In this document: positions 38,895 to 48,031 of the stretch, piece by piece
How positions within the stretch are numbered: the stretch's first letter is position 1
Layout of the letters: every line of letters begins with the position of its first letter
DNA from: an uncultured Alphaproteobacteria bacterium
GTDB taxonomy: Bacteria; Pseudomonadota; Alphaproteobacteria; Rhodobacterales; Rhodobacteraceae
Length of the DNA stretch: 64,000 nucleotides
Direction: 5' to 3'
Assembly (NCBI GenBank): GCA_902570265.1
Contig: CACFXF010000004.1
Span: 46,982 to 110,981, forward strand
Program-made: the position numbers and the translations under genes
The notes under the pieces: generated by a model
Databases searched by the model: none
Seen by the model: only the letters and a program-made list of their open reading frames with translations
What the model was told of the DNA's origin: nothing

Positions 38895-41800
38895 ATGTTA
38901 TTTATACCGATACTAAAATTCATAATCGTATTTGTGGTTGCTTTCTCTTCTAAAGTTTTCGCCGAATGTGGTGATACATGCAAAAATACTAAGGATTTTC
39001 TCAACACAAACAAAGATTTAAAATATACTTGTGCTCAACCTGGGGGAGGTTTTTTACGTTGGAAAGTTTTTGAAGGAAAAGTCAATGTGGTTTTTTCTGA
39101 TGGAGAAATTTATTCATTCGACTATGAAATAGAGCCTGAAACAGGGTGGTTATTTAAACCTGGAGAAGAAGAGGATGGTGGTTTTGACGTTGTTTCTGGA
39201 AAAATTGGAGAAATAAAGGGATCAGGGGAAAATGATTTACAGTGTGATCGATTATTATTTAATTTAGATGAAATTAAAGAAGTCCTTCAAAGTGACAAAG
39301 AATTACAATGGGTTTGTAGTCCACCCAGCGAAGATCCTGTAAAGTTAAGCATCTCTGAAGGTAAAATAAATATTACTCATAAATCAGGAGATCAATATGA
39401 TTATAAATATAAAATTGATCCTAATTGGGGGTGGCTAATCAACCCAGAAAACCCAGAGGGTGGTTTCGACGTATTATTGGGAAAAATGTGGTCAGATGAA
39501 GGGGTCTTAGAATGTAATGCCAATGCTACATGGGTTAAAAATTGTGTGGATTTATGTAATAGTGAATGGTGGTACAGTAAACCAGAGATTTCCATTAGTG
39601 ATATAAAAGCTCGACTGGAAGACGGGGAACCCGTTAATGGTTCAGATTTGGATGAGTTTCGACACCCTCCACTATGGTGGGCTACATACCTAGACCACAC
39701 TAAAATCGTAGAATTTTTAATCAATGAAGGGGCTGATTTAAATTTTCGCGAATTACAGATGGGCCAAGCTGCTTTGCATTTGGCAGTACAAAATGAATCT
39801 ACAGAAACAATCAAGGCTCTTGTTGATAACGGAGCTGATATTATGGTTGAAAATGATAATGGTGAAACACCTTTTGCGCAATTAAATCCAGAAAAGTATC
39901 CAGTAGGATCTGAGATCTACAAAATTTTAAATCCGGTCACTAAAGTAAAAGAAGTCTTAACCAACAGTAAGGGATTACAGTGGGTTTGCAACGATAAGCG
40001 TAAAGGTGATGCAAGGGTAATTGTTTCTCAGGGTAAAATTAATTTTACCTTAAAAAATGGAGAAACTGGTGGATGGAGCTATGAAATTCATCCACTTACT
40101 GGAGAACTAATTGATCCTGAATATCCAGATGAAGGAGGATTAAATATTTTTTCAGGAAAATTTGGTGACTTGCAATGTGAGGCTAATGCCGAATGGGTCC
40201 TGGCTTGTATGAATTTATGTGATGAAAGCTGGTGGAAAGGTGAGGATTTCGAAGGAGTATCTTTAGACGATGTTAAAGCCGAAGTTGCTGCTGGTTACCC
40301 AGTCAAAGGTAAAAATGAAGAACTAGTGACCCCATTACATTATGCGGTGATGTATGGATCGGCAGAGATTGTTGAATTTCTAATCAAAGAAGGGGCCGAT
40401 ATGAAGGCTCGGTTGGGTGAGGATATGGAGGCCTTGACCCCATTACTTTTAATTAACTTTGACAATCCTTTAGCTTTGGAAATCTTAAACGTATTGATTG
40501 AAAACGGAGCTGACATCAATCAAGTAGATAATTATAAAAGATCATTATTACACGAATATTTCTGGTCTTCAGAACAAATCGAAACGCTGGTTAAATTAGG
40601 TGCTGATTTGAATAGTTTAGATTTAGATGGTTCTACACCACTACATGACGCGGCAGAGTTTGGCGAGAGTGATGGTGTAAAAACTCTAGTTTCATTAGGA
40701 GCTAATATTCTGGCTGAAAACAATGATGGAGAGATACCATTTTGGAAATTAGACAAAGAAAAATTTCCTGAAGGTTCCGAGATTTATAATCTTCTATCTC
40801 CGGCTGTTAAAGCAAAAGAAGTCTTAACGAATAATGAGGGTTTACAGTGGCTATGTTCTCCACCAGATGAAACTCCTTTCAAGTTGGTTGTGTCTGACGG
40901 AAAAATCACCTTAATAAGTTCAGATAGTTCAGATGGAAGTGAGCCTTTTACATTTCCTTTTACGATTGATCCTGATTTTGGGTGGCTGGTTAATCCAGAA
41001 GCAGAAGTGTTATCCGGCTTTGATGTCCTCTCAGGAAAAATATGGAATGAAGAAGAATTTTTACAGTGCGAATCTGATTACGTTAAGATTGCTGAAGTAG
41101 CTTCAGCCTCACCTTCAAATGAAATTTCAGAAAGTTTTGACACTATAAATCAAATTGGTACTGGTATTGAAGGAAAATGTAAAATATTTGAGAATTCAGA
41201 ATCTTCGGGTGCAGGAATATTAGATTTAGTTGTCACAAAACAAAAAATAATTATTTCTCCAGAAGAAATAGATGAGATCGCTTATTATGATTATTTTATT
41301 GATAAGAATACAGGATATTTGACGAACCCTGAGAACAAAAGTGACCAATTAAGTGTATCTTCAGGACTTTTGTTATCTGATGGAGAAGCCGTTGGTGAGT
41401 GTGATTTTGAACCTATTGTGAAATCAAAAAATGGATCGACAACAAGTTCTGATAAAACAGAATTATTAAATGTTGCGTGGGATACCTATGAAAAAGGTGA
41501 TTATAAGAAGGCATTAAATCTTTTTAAAATTGTTGCTGAAAGTGGTGTAGTTGAGGCTCAAGCTCATCTTGGAAGAATGTATTTTGTTGAAGGAGAATCA
41601 GTTGTTCAGAATTATCTAGAGGCATTGAAATGGCTGATGGTAAGTGCAGAGCAGGATAATTCATCAGGCCAATATTATCTTGGTGTAATGTACGATAATG
41701 GGATTGGTATTGATGAAAACAATGAAGAAGCTGCCAAGTGGTATGAATTATCAGCAGAGCAAGGTGATAGTGATGCTCAAAATAATCTTGGTGCAATGTA

Positions 41801-43949
41801 TCATTTTGGTGAAGGTGTTCCCCAAAATTTTCAAAAAGCAGTTGAATGGTATCGCATGAGTGCGGAACAGGGTGATGTTACAGGCCAATTTAATCTTGGT
41901 TGGATGTACGATAATGGTAAAGGAGTTGATCAAAATAAAGAAGAAGCTGCCAAGTGGTATCAGTTATCCGCAGAACAAAACTATAGTGATGCACAGAATA
42001 ATTTAGGAAAACTATATCAAATTGGTGAAGGTATCCCTCAAAATTATTCGGAGGCTTTAAAATGGTTTAGACTGAGCGCAGAACAAGGGGATGAGACTGG
42101 TCAATTTAATTTAGGATATATGTATGATAATGGTTTGGGTGGTTTTGAAAATAATATTGAAGCAGTCAAGTGGTACCAATTATCTGCAGAGCAGGGTTAT
42201 TCAGAAGCTCAATTTTCCTTAGGAATAATGTATCACCATGGAGAAGGTGTACCTCAAAATTATCAAGAAGCTATCAAGTGGTACCGCCTAAGTGCGGAGC
42301 AGCAGAATCCTCAAGGCCAATATCATCTCGGACTAATGTATGATAATGGTCTTGGTATTAATGAAAATAATGAAGAGGCCGTTAAGTGGTATCGGCTTGC
42401 ATCAGAACAAGGTAATTCTAATGCCCAGAATAATTTGGGTTTGATGTATGAGTATGGAGAAGGTGTTGCTCAAAATTATCCTGAAGCATTCGAATTGTAT
42501 AAAAATAGTGCCTATCAGGATAATACTTACGCAAAATATAATTTAGGAAAAATGTATTATGAAGGAAAAGGGGTATCTGAGGATTTTGAGGAATCTGCCA
42601 AATGGTATAAGCGAGCTGCAGATGATGGCCATAACTATTCAAAGAATGAACTTGCAAAAATGTTTCATGATGGCAAAGGCGTTGTTCAAAACTATACTGA
42701 GGCGATGAAATTATACAAAGCCGCAGCAGACCAGGGAATTGCTGAATCTCAATATAGACTTGGTCTTATGTATGATAAGGGACAAGGGGTATCAGAAGAC
42801 GATTTTGAAGCTGTGAAATGGTTTAAACTTTCTGCAGATCAAGGTTTTGCAAAAGCACAAAATTCCCTTGGTAATAGTTATTATAATGGTAGTGGTGTAG
42901 AAAAAAGTCTTTCTAAAGCCTTCAATTTTTATCGTCTTAGTGCAGAACAAGGGTACGACCAAGCTCAAAGAAATTTAGGGTTTATGTATGATAAAGGCAA
43001 AGGTGTTGCTAAAGATCAAGAAGAAGCATTTAAATGGTATCTACTGGCTGCCAAACAAGGACACGCTAAAGCACAGAATACAGTTGGGAATAAATATTAT
43101 TGGGGTAAAGGGACTGAAAAAAACCATAAAAGGGCAGTCGAATACTATATGCTGAGTGCCGAACAAGGAAACGATAAAGCACAAAGAAATTTAGGATATA
43201 TGTTTGCTACAGGTAAAGGTGTGCCTAAGGATGATAAAAAGGCTTTAAAGTGGTATTTACTTTCTGCGGAGCAAGGAAATGCTAAAGCCCAGAATTCAGT
43301 TGGTAATAAATATTATCAAGGGAAAGGTACCGAGAAAGATTATGAAGAGGCAGTTCGGTGGTATAAATTAGCGGCTTATCAAGGCCATACTTGGGGACAG
43401 CATAATTTGGCAGGAATGTATAATGACGGGAAAGGTGTAAATGTAAATTTTCAAGAAGCAGTTCGATTATATAAATTAGCAGCTGACAAAGGAAATTCTC
43501 GCTCTCAAAATGCTCTTGGTATTAGGTATTTTCGTGGTGAGGGTGTTGAAAAAAATTATCAAGAAGCTGTAAAATGGTACCGTTTATCAGCCGAAAATAA
43601 TTATTCCTGGGGTCAATACAATTTAGGATATATGTATGACAATGGAAATGGAGTAGTTGAAGATAATAAGGAGGCTGTTAAATGGTATGAACTAGCGGCC
43701 AAACGAGGAAATTCTACAGCTCAGTTTAGGTTAGCAAATCAATATCGTGAAGGTTCGGGTTTAAAAAAAGACGATGTATATGCATATATGTGGTTAAAAA
43801 TTTCGTCTAATAAAGGATATAAAAAAGCAACTGAAATTTTAAATGAATTAAATGACGCCTTAACTTTTCAAGAAATTCAACTTGCAAACATTCTTTCAGA
43901 CACCTGTAAAGAAAGTAAATACAAAAAATGCTCTTTGAAGGATTTTTAA
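38895..43949 (+). CDS. giant secreted repeat protein: 5 copies of an uncharacterised ~80-aa module, ankyrin repeats, about 21 Sel1-like repeats
   Basis: 1684-aa ORF with signal peptide (FIVVFVVAFSSKVFAECGDTC). Modules recognised by eye (VKEVLTNSKGLQWVCN...GWLINPE...GGFDVLSGKIW...LQCE); ankyrin TPLHDAAEFGESDGVKTLVSLGANI; Sel1 AQNNLGLMYEYGEGVAQNYPEAFELYKNSA. Confidence 0.92.
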   Translation: MLFIPILKFIIVFVVAFSSKVFAECGDTCKNTKDFLNTNKDLKYTCAQPGGGFLRWKVFEGKVNVVFSDGEIYSFDYEIEPETGWLFKPGEEEDGGFDVVSGKIGEIKGSGENDLQCDRLLFNLDEIKEVLQSDKELQWVCSPPSEDPVKLSISEGKINITHKSGDQYDYKYKIDPNWGWLINPENPEGGFDVLLGKMWSDEGVLECNANATWVKNCVDLCNSEWWYSKPEISISDIKARLEDGEPVNGSDLDEFRHPPLWWATYLDHTKIVEFLINEGADLNFRELQMGQAALHLAVQNESTETIKALVDNGADIMVENDNGETPFAQLNPEKYPVGSEIYKILNPVTKVKEVLTNSKGLQWVCNDKRKGDARVIVSQGKINFTLKNGETGGWSYEIHPLTGELIDPEYPDEGGLNIFSGKFGDLQCEANAEWVLACMNLCDESWWKGEDFEGVSLDDVKAEVAAGYPVKGKNEELVTPLHYAVMYGSAEIVEFLIKEGADMKARLGEDMEALTPLLLINFDNPLALEILNVLIENGADINQVDNYKRSLLHEYFWSSEQIETLVKLGADLNSLDLDGSTPLHDAAEFGESDGVKTLVSLGANILAENNDGEIPFWKLDKEKFPEGSEIYNLLSPAVKAKEVLTNNEGLQWLCSPPDETPFKLVVSDGKITLISSDSSDGSEPFTFPFTIDPDFGWLVNPEAEVLSGFDVLSGKIWNEEEFLQCESDYVKIAEVASASPSNEISESFDTINQIGTGIEGKCKIFENSESSGAGILDLVVTKQKIIISPEEIDEIAYYDYFIDKNTGYLTNPENKSDQLSVSSGLLLSDGEAVGECDFEPIVKSKNGSTTSSDKTELLNVAWDTYEKGDYKKALNLFKIVAESGVVEAQAHLGRMYFVEGESVVQNYLEALKWLMVSAEQDNSSGQYYLGVMYDNGIGIDENNEEAAKWYELSAEQGDSDAQNNLGAMYHFGEGVPQNFQKAVEWYRMSAEQGDVTGQFNLGWMYDNGKGVDQNKEEAAKWYQLSAEQNYSDAQNNLGKLYQIGEGIPQNYSEALKWFRLSAEQGDETGQFNLGYMYDNGLGGFENNIEAVKWYQLSAEQGYSEAQFSLGIMYHHGEGVPQNYQEAIKWYRLSAEQQNPQGQYHLGLMYDNGLGINENNEEAVKWYRLASEQGNSNAQNNLGLMYEYGEGVAQNYPEAFELYKNSAYQDNTYAKYNLGKMYYEGKGVSEDFEESAKWYKRAADDGHNYSKNELAKMFHDGKGVVQNYTEAMKLYKAAADQGIAESQYRLGLMYDKGQGVSEDDFEAVKWFKLSADQGFAKAQNSLGNSYYNGSGVEKSLSKAFNFYRLSAEQGYDQAQRNLGFMYDKGKGVAKDQEEAFKWYLLAAKQGHAKAQNTVGNKYYWGKGTEKNHKRAVEYYMLSAEQGNDKAQRNLGYMFATGKGVPKDDKKALKWYLLSAEQGNAKAQNSVGNKYYQGKGTEKDYEEAVRWYKLAAYQGHTWGQHNLAGMYNDGKGVNVNFQEAVRLYKLAADKGNSRSQNALGIRYFRGEGVEKNYQEAVKWYRLSAENNYSWGQYNLGYMYDNGNGVVEDNKEAVKWYELAAKRGNSTAQFRLANQYREGSGLKKDDVYAYMWLKISSNKGYKKATEILNELNDALTFQEIQLANILSDTCKESKYKKCSLKDF

Positions 43950-43981
43950 TTTAGAATAAAATAGTAATTGGAAACCATAAA

Positions 43982-45688
43982 ATGTCTTTTTTGAAATTAT
44001 TTCTTAGTATTATATTTATTGTAAATATCTCTACACAGTTTCTAAATGCTGATGCGAGATACATGACAGAATGGACTAATCCTGATGGAAGCAAGAGTAA
44101 GTCTCCAGCAACATTTTATAGCATAAAAGAAGCAAAAACTCAAAGTACTCCAAAACTTTTAAGTTGGGAATGTGGGATGAATGAAAATGTTAAATGGGTA
44201 AATTGGGAAATTGATTTTGAAAAAAATGTAATGAGGTCATGGTGGCAAAATCATAATTCTGGTGATTATAAACCGTATGCTGTTGATAAAATTTTGTCAG
44301 CTAAAGATGGTAGTATTATAGTTCAGGATTATCTAAGAGATGGGAAAATGATCGATAAGGATAAGGTTAAAATTTGGGAATTAAATTTTAAGTCAGATAA
44401 TCTTTATTCCATTTGGGAAGGAAAAAAATACTATTATAAAAATTGTAAAAATACGACCAACTATAATGTACCTCAGACTGCTTCTATTCTAACTTGGGAA
44501 TGCGGACCTAGTGAGTATATTAAATGGATTAATTGGGAACTTGATCTAAAAAAGAATGAATTAAGGTCAAAATGGATAAACAAGAACTCTAATAATCAAG
44601 AGACTCAAGTTGCCAGGATTAATTCCAAGGGTGATCGTAGTATTTTTGTTCAAGATTATTCGGAGGAACAAAAAAAATGGAATTCCGAGAGTTGGGAATT
44701 TAATTATAAGTCAGATCAGCTATATACTATTTTCATGGGTGAGAAATACAATTATGGGGATTGCAAAAATACGACCACCTATGATGTACCTCAGACTGCT
44801 TCTATCTTAACTTGGGAATGTGGACCTAGTGAATATATCAAATGGATTAATTGGGAACTTGATCTTGAAAAGAATGAACTAAAATCCCGGTGGGAGAATA
44901 AAAACTCAATCAAAGAAAGAAGCTCAATAGCTCAAATAAAGTCGAGCAAAGATGGTATAGTTACAGTTCAAGATGATATGTTAGATGGAAATAAAGCTAC
45001 AACTAATGACATTTGGGATTTTCATTATGAGGAAAAAGATCAACTCTATACTGTCTGGAAAGGTAAAAAATGGTTTTATGGAGATTGCAAGAGTACAACG
45101 CCTATTGAGACAGCTTCTTTAGCAACTAAGGTTAATAGCCAAATAGGTCACTATGCAAATGATAAAAGAAACCGATTTATTGGTTCTTACAAAGATGGAG
45201 GAGCTTCTTTTGAAGGTTATTGGGTTCAAGAGAAAAGTGGTCAGGAATGTAGTAGCATTGTTGATGGAAGCCGCTTTTATGGAAAAGTTTGGTTTAAGAT
45301 GGTTTCAGAAGGAAAATTTGAAGGAAGGTGGGGATTTTGTGACACAGCGCCCATATTTGTTTGGAACGGATATCAAGTTGCTTTTACTTCTGACGTAACT
45401 AAAACGCTTTCTAGTAAACAGCAGCGTGTAAAAATACAAAAATCTTTAAACTTTTTTGGATTTAATGCAGGTTCACCTGATGGAGTATTTGGTAAAAAAA
45501 CCAAAACTGCTATTGGAGAACTTCAGACATGTTGGGCAGGAGTTGATCCTAGTGCTTCTACTTTTCCTAAAACTACAGAATTTGGAGTTCTAACACCTAG
45601 ACAAATGCAAGTTTTAATGGAAACATATGACAGTGCTAGAAAGTCCTATTCAAAAGCAAACTGTTTTTATTTCCAAACTTTAATATAA
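43982..45688 (+). CDS. secreted repeat protein with three ~106-aa modules and C-terminal peptidoglycan-binding (PG_binding_1-like) domain
   Basis: Signal peptide; SILTWECGPSEYIKWINWELDLKKNELRS repeated; C-term QQRVKIQKSLNFFGFNAGSPDGVFGKKTKTAIGELQTCWAG. Confidence 0.8.
   Translation: MSFLKLFLSIIFIVNISTQFLNADARYMTEWTNPDGSKSKSPATFYSIKEAKTQSTPKLLSWECGMNENVKWVNWEIDFEKNVMRSWWQNHNSGDYKPYAVDKILSAKDGSIIVQDYLRDGKMIDKDKVKIWELNFKSDNLYSIWEGKKYYYKNCKNTTNYNVPQTASILTWECGPSEYIKWINWELDLKKNELRSKWINKNSNNQETQVARINSKGDRSIFVQDYSEEQKKWNSESWEFNYKSDQLYTIFMGEKYNYGDCKNTTTYDVPQTASILTWECGPSEYIKWINWELDLEKNELKSRWENKNSIKERSSIAQIKSSKDGIVTVQDDMLDGNKATTNDIWDFHYEEKDQLYTVWKGKKWFYGDCKSTTPIETASLATKVNSQIGHYANDKRNRFIGSYKDGGASFEGYWVQEKSGQECSSIVDGSRFYGKVWFKMVSEGKFEGRWGFCDTAPIFVWNGYQVAFTSDVTKTLSSKQQRVKIQKSLNFFGFNAGSPDGVFGKKTKTAIGELQTCWAGVDPSASTFPKTTEFGVLTPRQMQVLMETYDSARKSYSKANCFYFQTLI
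44453..45088 (+). repeat. 318-bp-period intragenic repeat
   Basis: ACGACCAACTATAATGTACCTCAGACTGCTTCTATTCTAACTTGGGAATG at 44453 recurs nearly identically from 44771 (318 bp later). Confidence 0.85.
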
Positions 45689-46003
45689 TCTGGCATACCA
45701 CTGAGTAGCAATGATATACTGGTGCATTGTGCTCTGAGCTAACACTCTGACATCATTACTTGTAGCATTACTTAGTTCATTAAATTAAAGCGAATAATTG
45801 TCTATAATAGCTTGATAGGCGACCACTACATTTTATGTCTGCTGGCAAAGCCTATATCAATAGTTATGCCTTTATAGTTCTTTAGAATTACTCATTTGTG
45901 AGTAGTCCAATCTTAGGCTAATGTAATAAAAAGCTAGTTTATAATAATTAAGAGGTTTGTGTACATTTTTTATTTCGTAACAAAAATTGCTAAATATAAT
46001 TTT

Positions 46004-46600
46004 TCAGGCAAATTGTATCCATCCCGTCACAATATACTTGCATCCTTGCTTAACGATTCCTCCAGAATGAGCATGAGTCCATTCAGCAGGCCAAATTATA
46101 GTTTTTCCTTTTTTAGGTTTGACGTTTATACCATAATAATGGAATGACGTTTCTCCACCTTCTTCTACATCGTTTAAATAAGTCATGAAGGTTAAAACTC
46201 TGTGCATAGTAGAGGAACTACCTCTCTCAGTATGTACAGCACTGAAGTGACCCCCAGGTGAATATTTTTGTAAATTGAAGGTACCTATTTCCATTCCTTT
46301 TATTGTGTTCAGGAAAGGCCATTGTTCCTTGTAATCATTAAAACAATTTACAACATTTTTTATATAAGTATTGAAGATTTTATACTTTTCTTGTTCCAGT
46401 TGTTTTGGTTTAATAGGAATATCCGTTGTTTTTTTTTTACTTTCATCTATGCTTACACCTATGACCCCAGCACCTTGATCTGCAGGGTTTGCTTCAAAAA
46501 AATTTACTATTTCATCACAAATATCTGTGTCTTTAAGAATCCAAGAGCCAATAAAATTCGGCGTATTAGAGCTATTTGAAGTTTCAATTCTTTGCATCAT
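46004..46600 (-). CDS. prolyl-4-hydroxylase-like 2OG-Fe(II) oxygenase
   Basis: FNLQKYSPGGHFSAVHTERGSSSTMHRVLTFMTYLNDVEEGGETSFHYYGINVKPKKGKTIIWPAEWTHAHSG. Confidence 0.9.
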   Translation of the reverse strand: MMQRIETSNSSNTPNFIGSWILKDTDICDEIVNFFEANPADQGAGVIGVSIDESKKKTTDIPIKPKQLEQEKYKIFNTYIKNVVNCFNDYKEQWPFLNTIKGMEIGTFNLQKYSPGGHFSAVHTERGSSSTMHRVLTFMTYLNDVEEGGETSFHYYGINVKPKKGKTIIWPAEWTHAHSGGIVKQGCKYIVTGWIQFA

Positions 46601-46629
46601 TTTCTGTTATCCTTTTTAATTAAACCTAT

Positions 46630-47862
46630 TTATAAACTTATACTTCCTTCAGTTTTTTGGATTAAAGATCGACCTTCTTCAAACTTGCCAATCTTTAACA
46701 TACATTGACCCATCTCCGCACTTGCATTTGAAAAGTTCGGATTTATATCCAAAGCATTCTTATAAGCTGCTAGAGCTTCCTCTGGCTTGCCTTGACTTTG
46801 GAGAGTATTACCCAAGTTGTAGTGTGCGTCGGCATAATCAGGCTTGATGGCTAGGGCTTTCTTATAAGCTGCTAGAGCCTCCCTCGGTTTGCCCTGACCA
46901 TCAAGAACACAACCCATGTTGTTATAAGACTCAGCATAATCAGGTTTGATGGCTAGGGCTTTCTTATAAGCTACTAGAGCTTCCCCTGGGTTGCCTTGAT
47001 CATTAAGGACAGAACCCATGTTGTGATAGGCTGGAGCATAATCAGGCTTGATGGCTAGTGCTTTCTTAAAAGCCTCTATTGCCTCTTCTAGGTTCTTTTT
47101 TTCTTGTAGAGCAACTCCCATGTTGCTATATGTATCGGCGTAATCAGGCTTTAGGGATGAAGCTTTCTTGTAAGCCTGTATTGCCTCTTCCAGTTTGCCT
47201 TGATCTTGCAGGGCATTACCCAAGTTGTAGTGTGTGTCAGCATTATCAGGCTTGATGTTTAGGGCCTTCTTATAAGCTGCTATAGATTTTTCTAGCTTAC
47301 CTAGATCTTGAAAGGCATTTCCCATGTTGCTAAAAGCTTCAGCATAATCAGGTTTAATTGCGAGGGCCTTTTTATAAGCCTCTATAGCCTCTTCTGGCTT
47401 GTTTTTCTCTTGTAGAGCAAGACCCATGTTGCTATATGTATCTGCGTAACCAGGCTTGATGGATATCGCCTGTTTAAAGTTACTGATGGCGGTATCTAGT
47501 TGTCCTAAACCCTGATAAGCGATGCCACTAATATTATACAGCATAACTGAATTAGGAAACTTACGCAGTAAACTCGTTGCCTGAATTAATGCTTGCTCAA
47601 GTTGACCTTGCTCATATAGATTTATCAGAATCTGGAGTCTATCTTGGGGCGGATCTTGGACATCAGATGCTTTACCAATAGTATTACCTAATAAAGCTTT
47701 TATACCGTCAATAGCCTTCTTATTCTTTGGGAACTTGTAAAGTATATCTTTATATATAGTTCTAGCTTCAACAAAAGAGCCTTCTTTAGACTTTTGTTTT
47801 GCCAATCTAAGTGCTGCATCAAGCTTTAAAGTATCTAAAATGTTACTCTCGATCTCTTGCAT
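46630..47862 (-). CDS. tetratricopeptide repeat protein (about 10 TPRs)
   Basis: 410 aa, repeating NMGxALQxxGKxEEAIxAYKKALAIKPDYAxAY. Confidence 0.93.
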   Translation of the reverse strand: MQEIESNILDTLKLDAALRLAKQKSKEGSFVEARTIYKDILYKFPKNKKAIDGIKALLGNTIGKASDVQDPPQDRLQILINLYEQGQLEQALIQATSLLRKFPNSVMLYNISGIAYQGLGQLDTAISNFKQAISIKPGYADTYSNMGLALQEKNKPEEAIEAYKKALAIKPDYAEAFSNMGNAFQDLGKLEKSIAAYKKALNIKPDNADTHYNLGNALQDQGKLEEAIQAYKKASSLKPDYADTYSNMGVALQEKKNLEEAIEAFKKALAIKPDYAPAYHNMGSVLNDQGNPGEALVAYKKALAIKPDYAESYNNMGCVLDGQGKPREALAAYKKALAIKPDYADAHYNLGNTLQSQGKPEEALAAYKNALDINPNFSNASAEMGQCMLKIGKFEEGRSLIQKTEGSISL

Positions 47863-48031
47863 TAGAATACCTACTTATTGTGTAAATAATGAACTAATTT
47901 GAAGCAAAATATGTGCCAATTAAAAAATATGGATCGGCACGAGGTTTTTATTCTTTTTTTTTAGTAGCTACCTTTAACTAGGAATTTATTAACCTTAAGT
48001 GTAGCCAGTCCCCTGCGATGGAAAACATACC

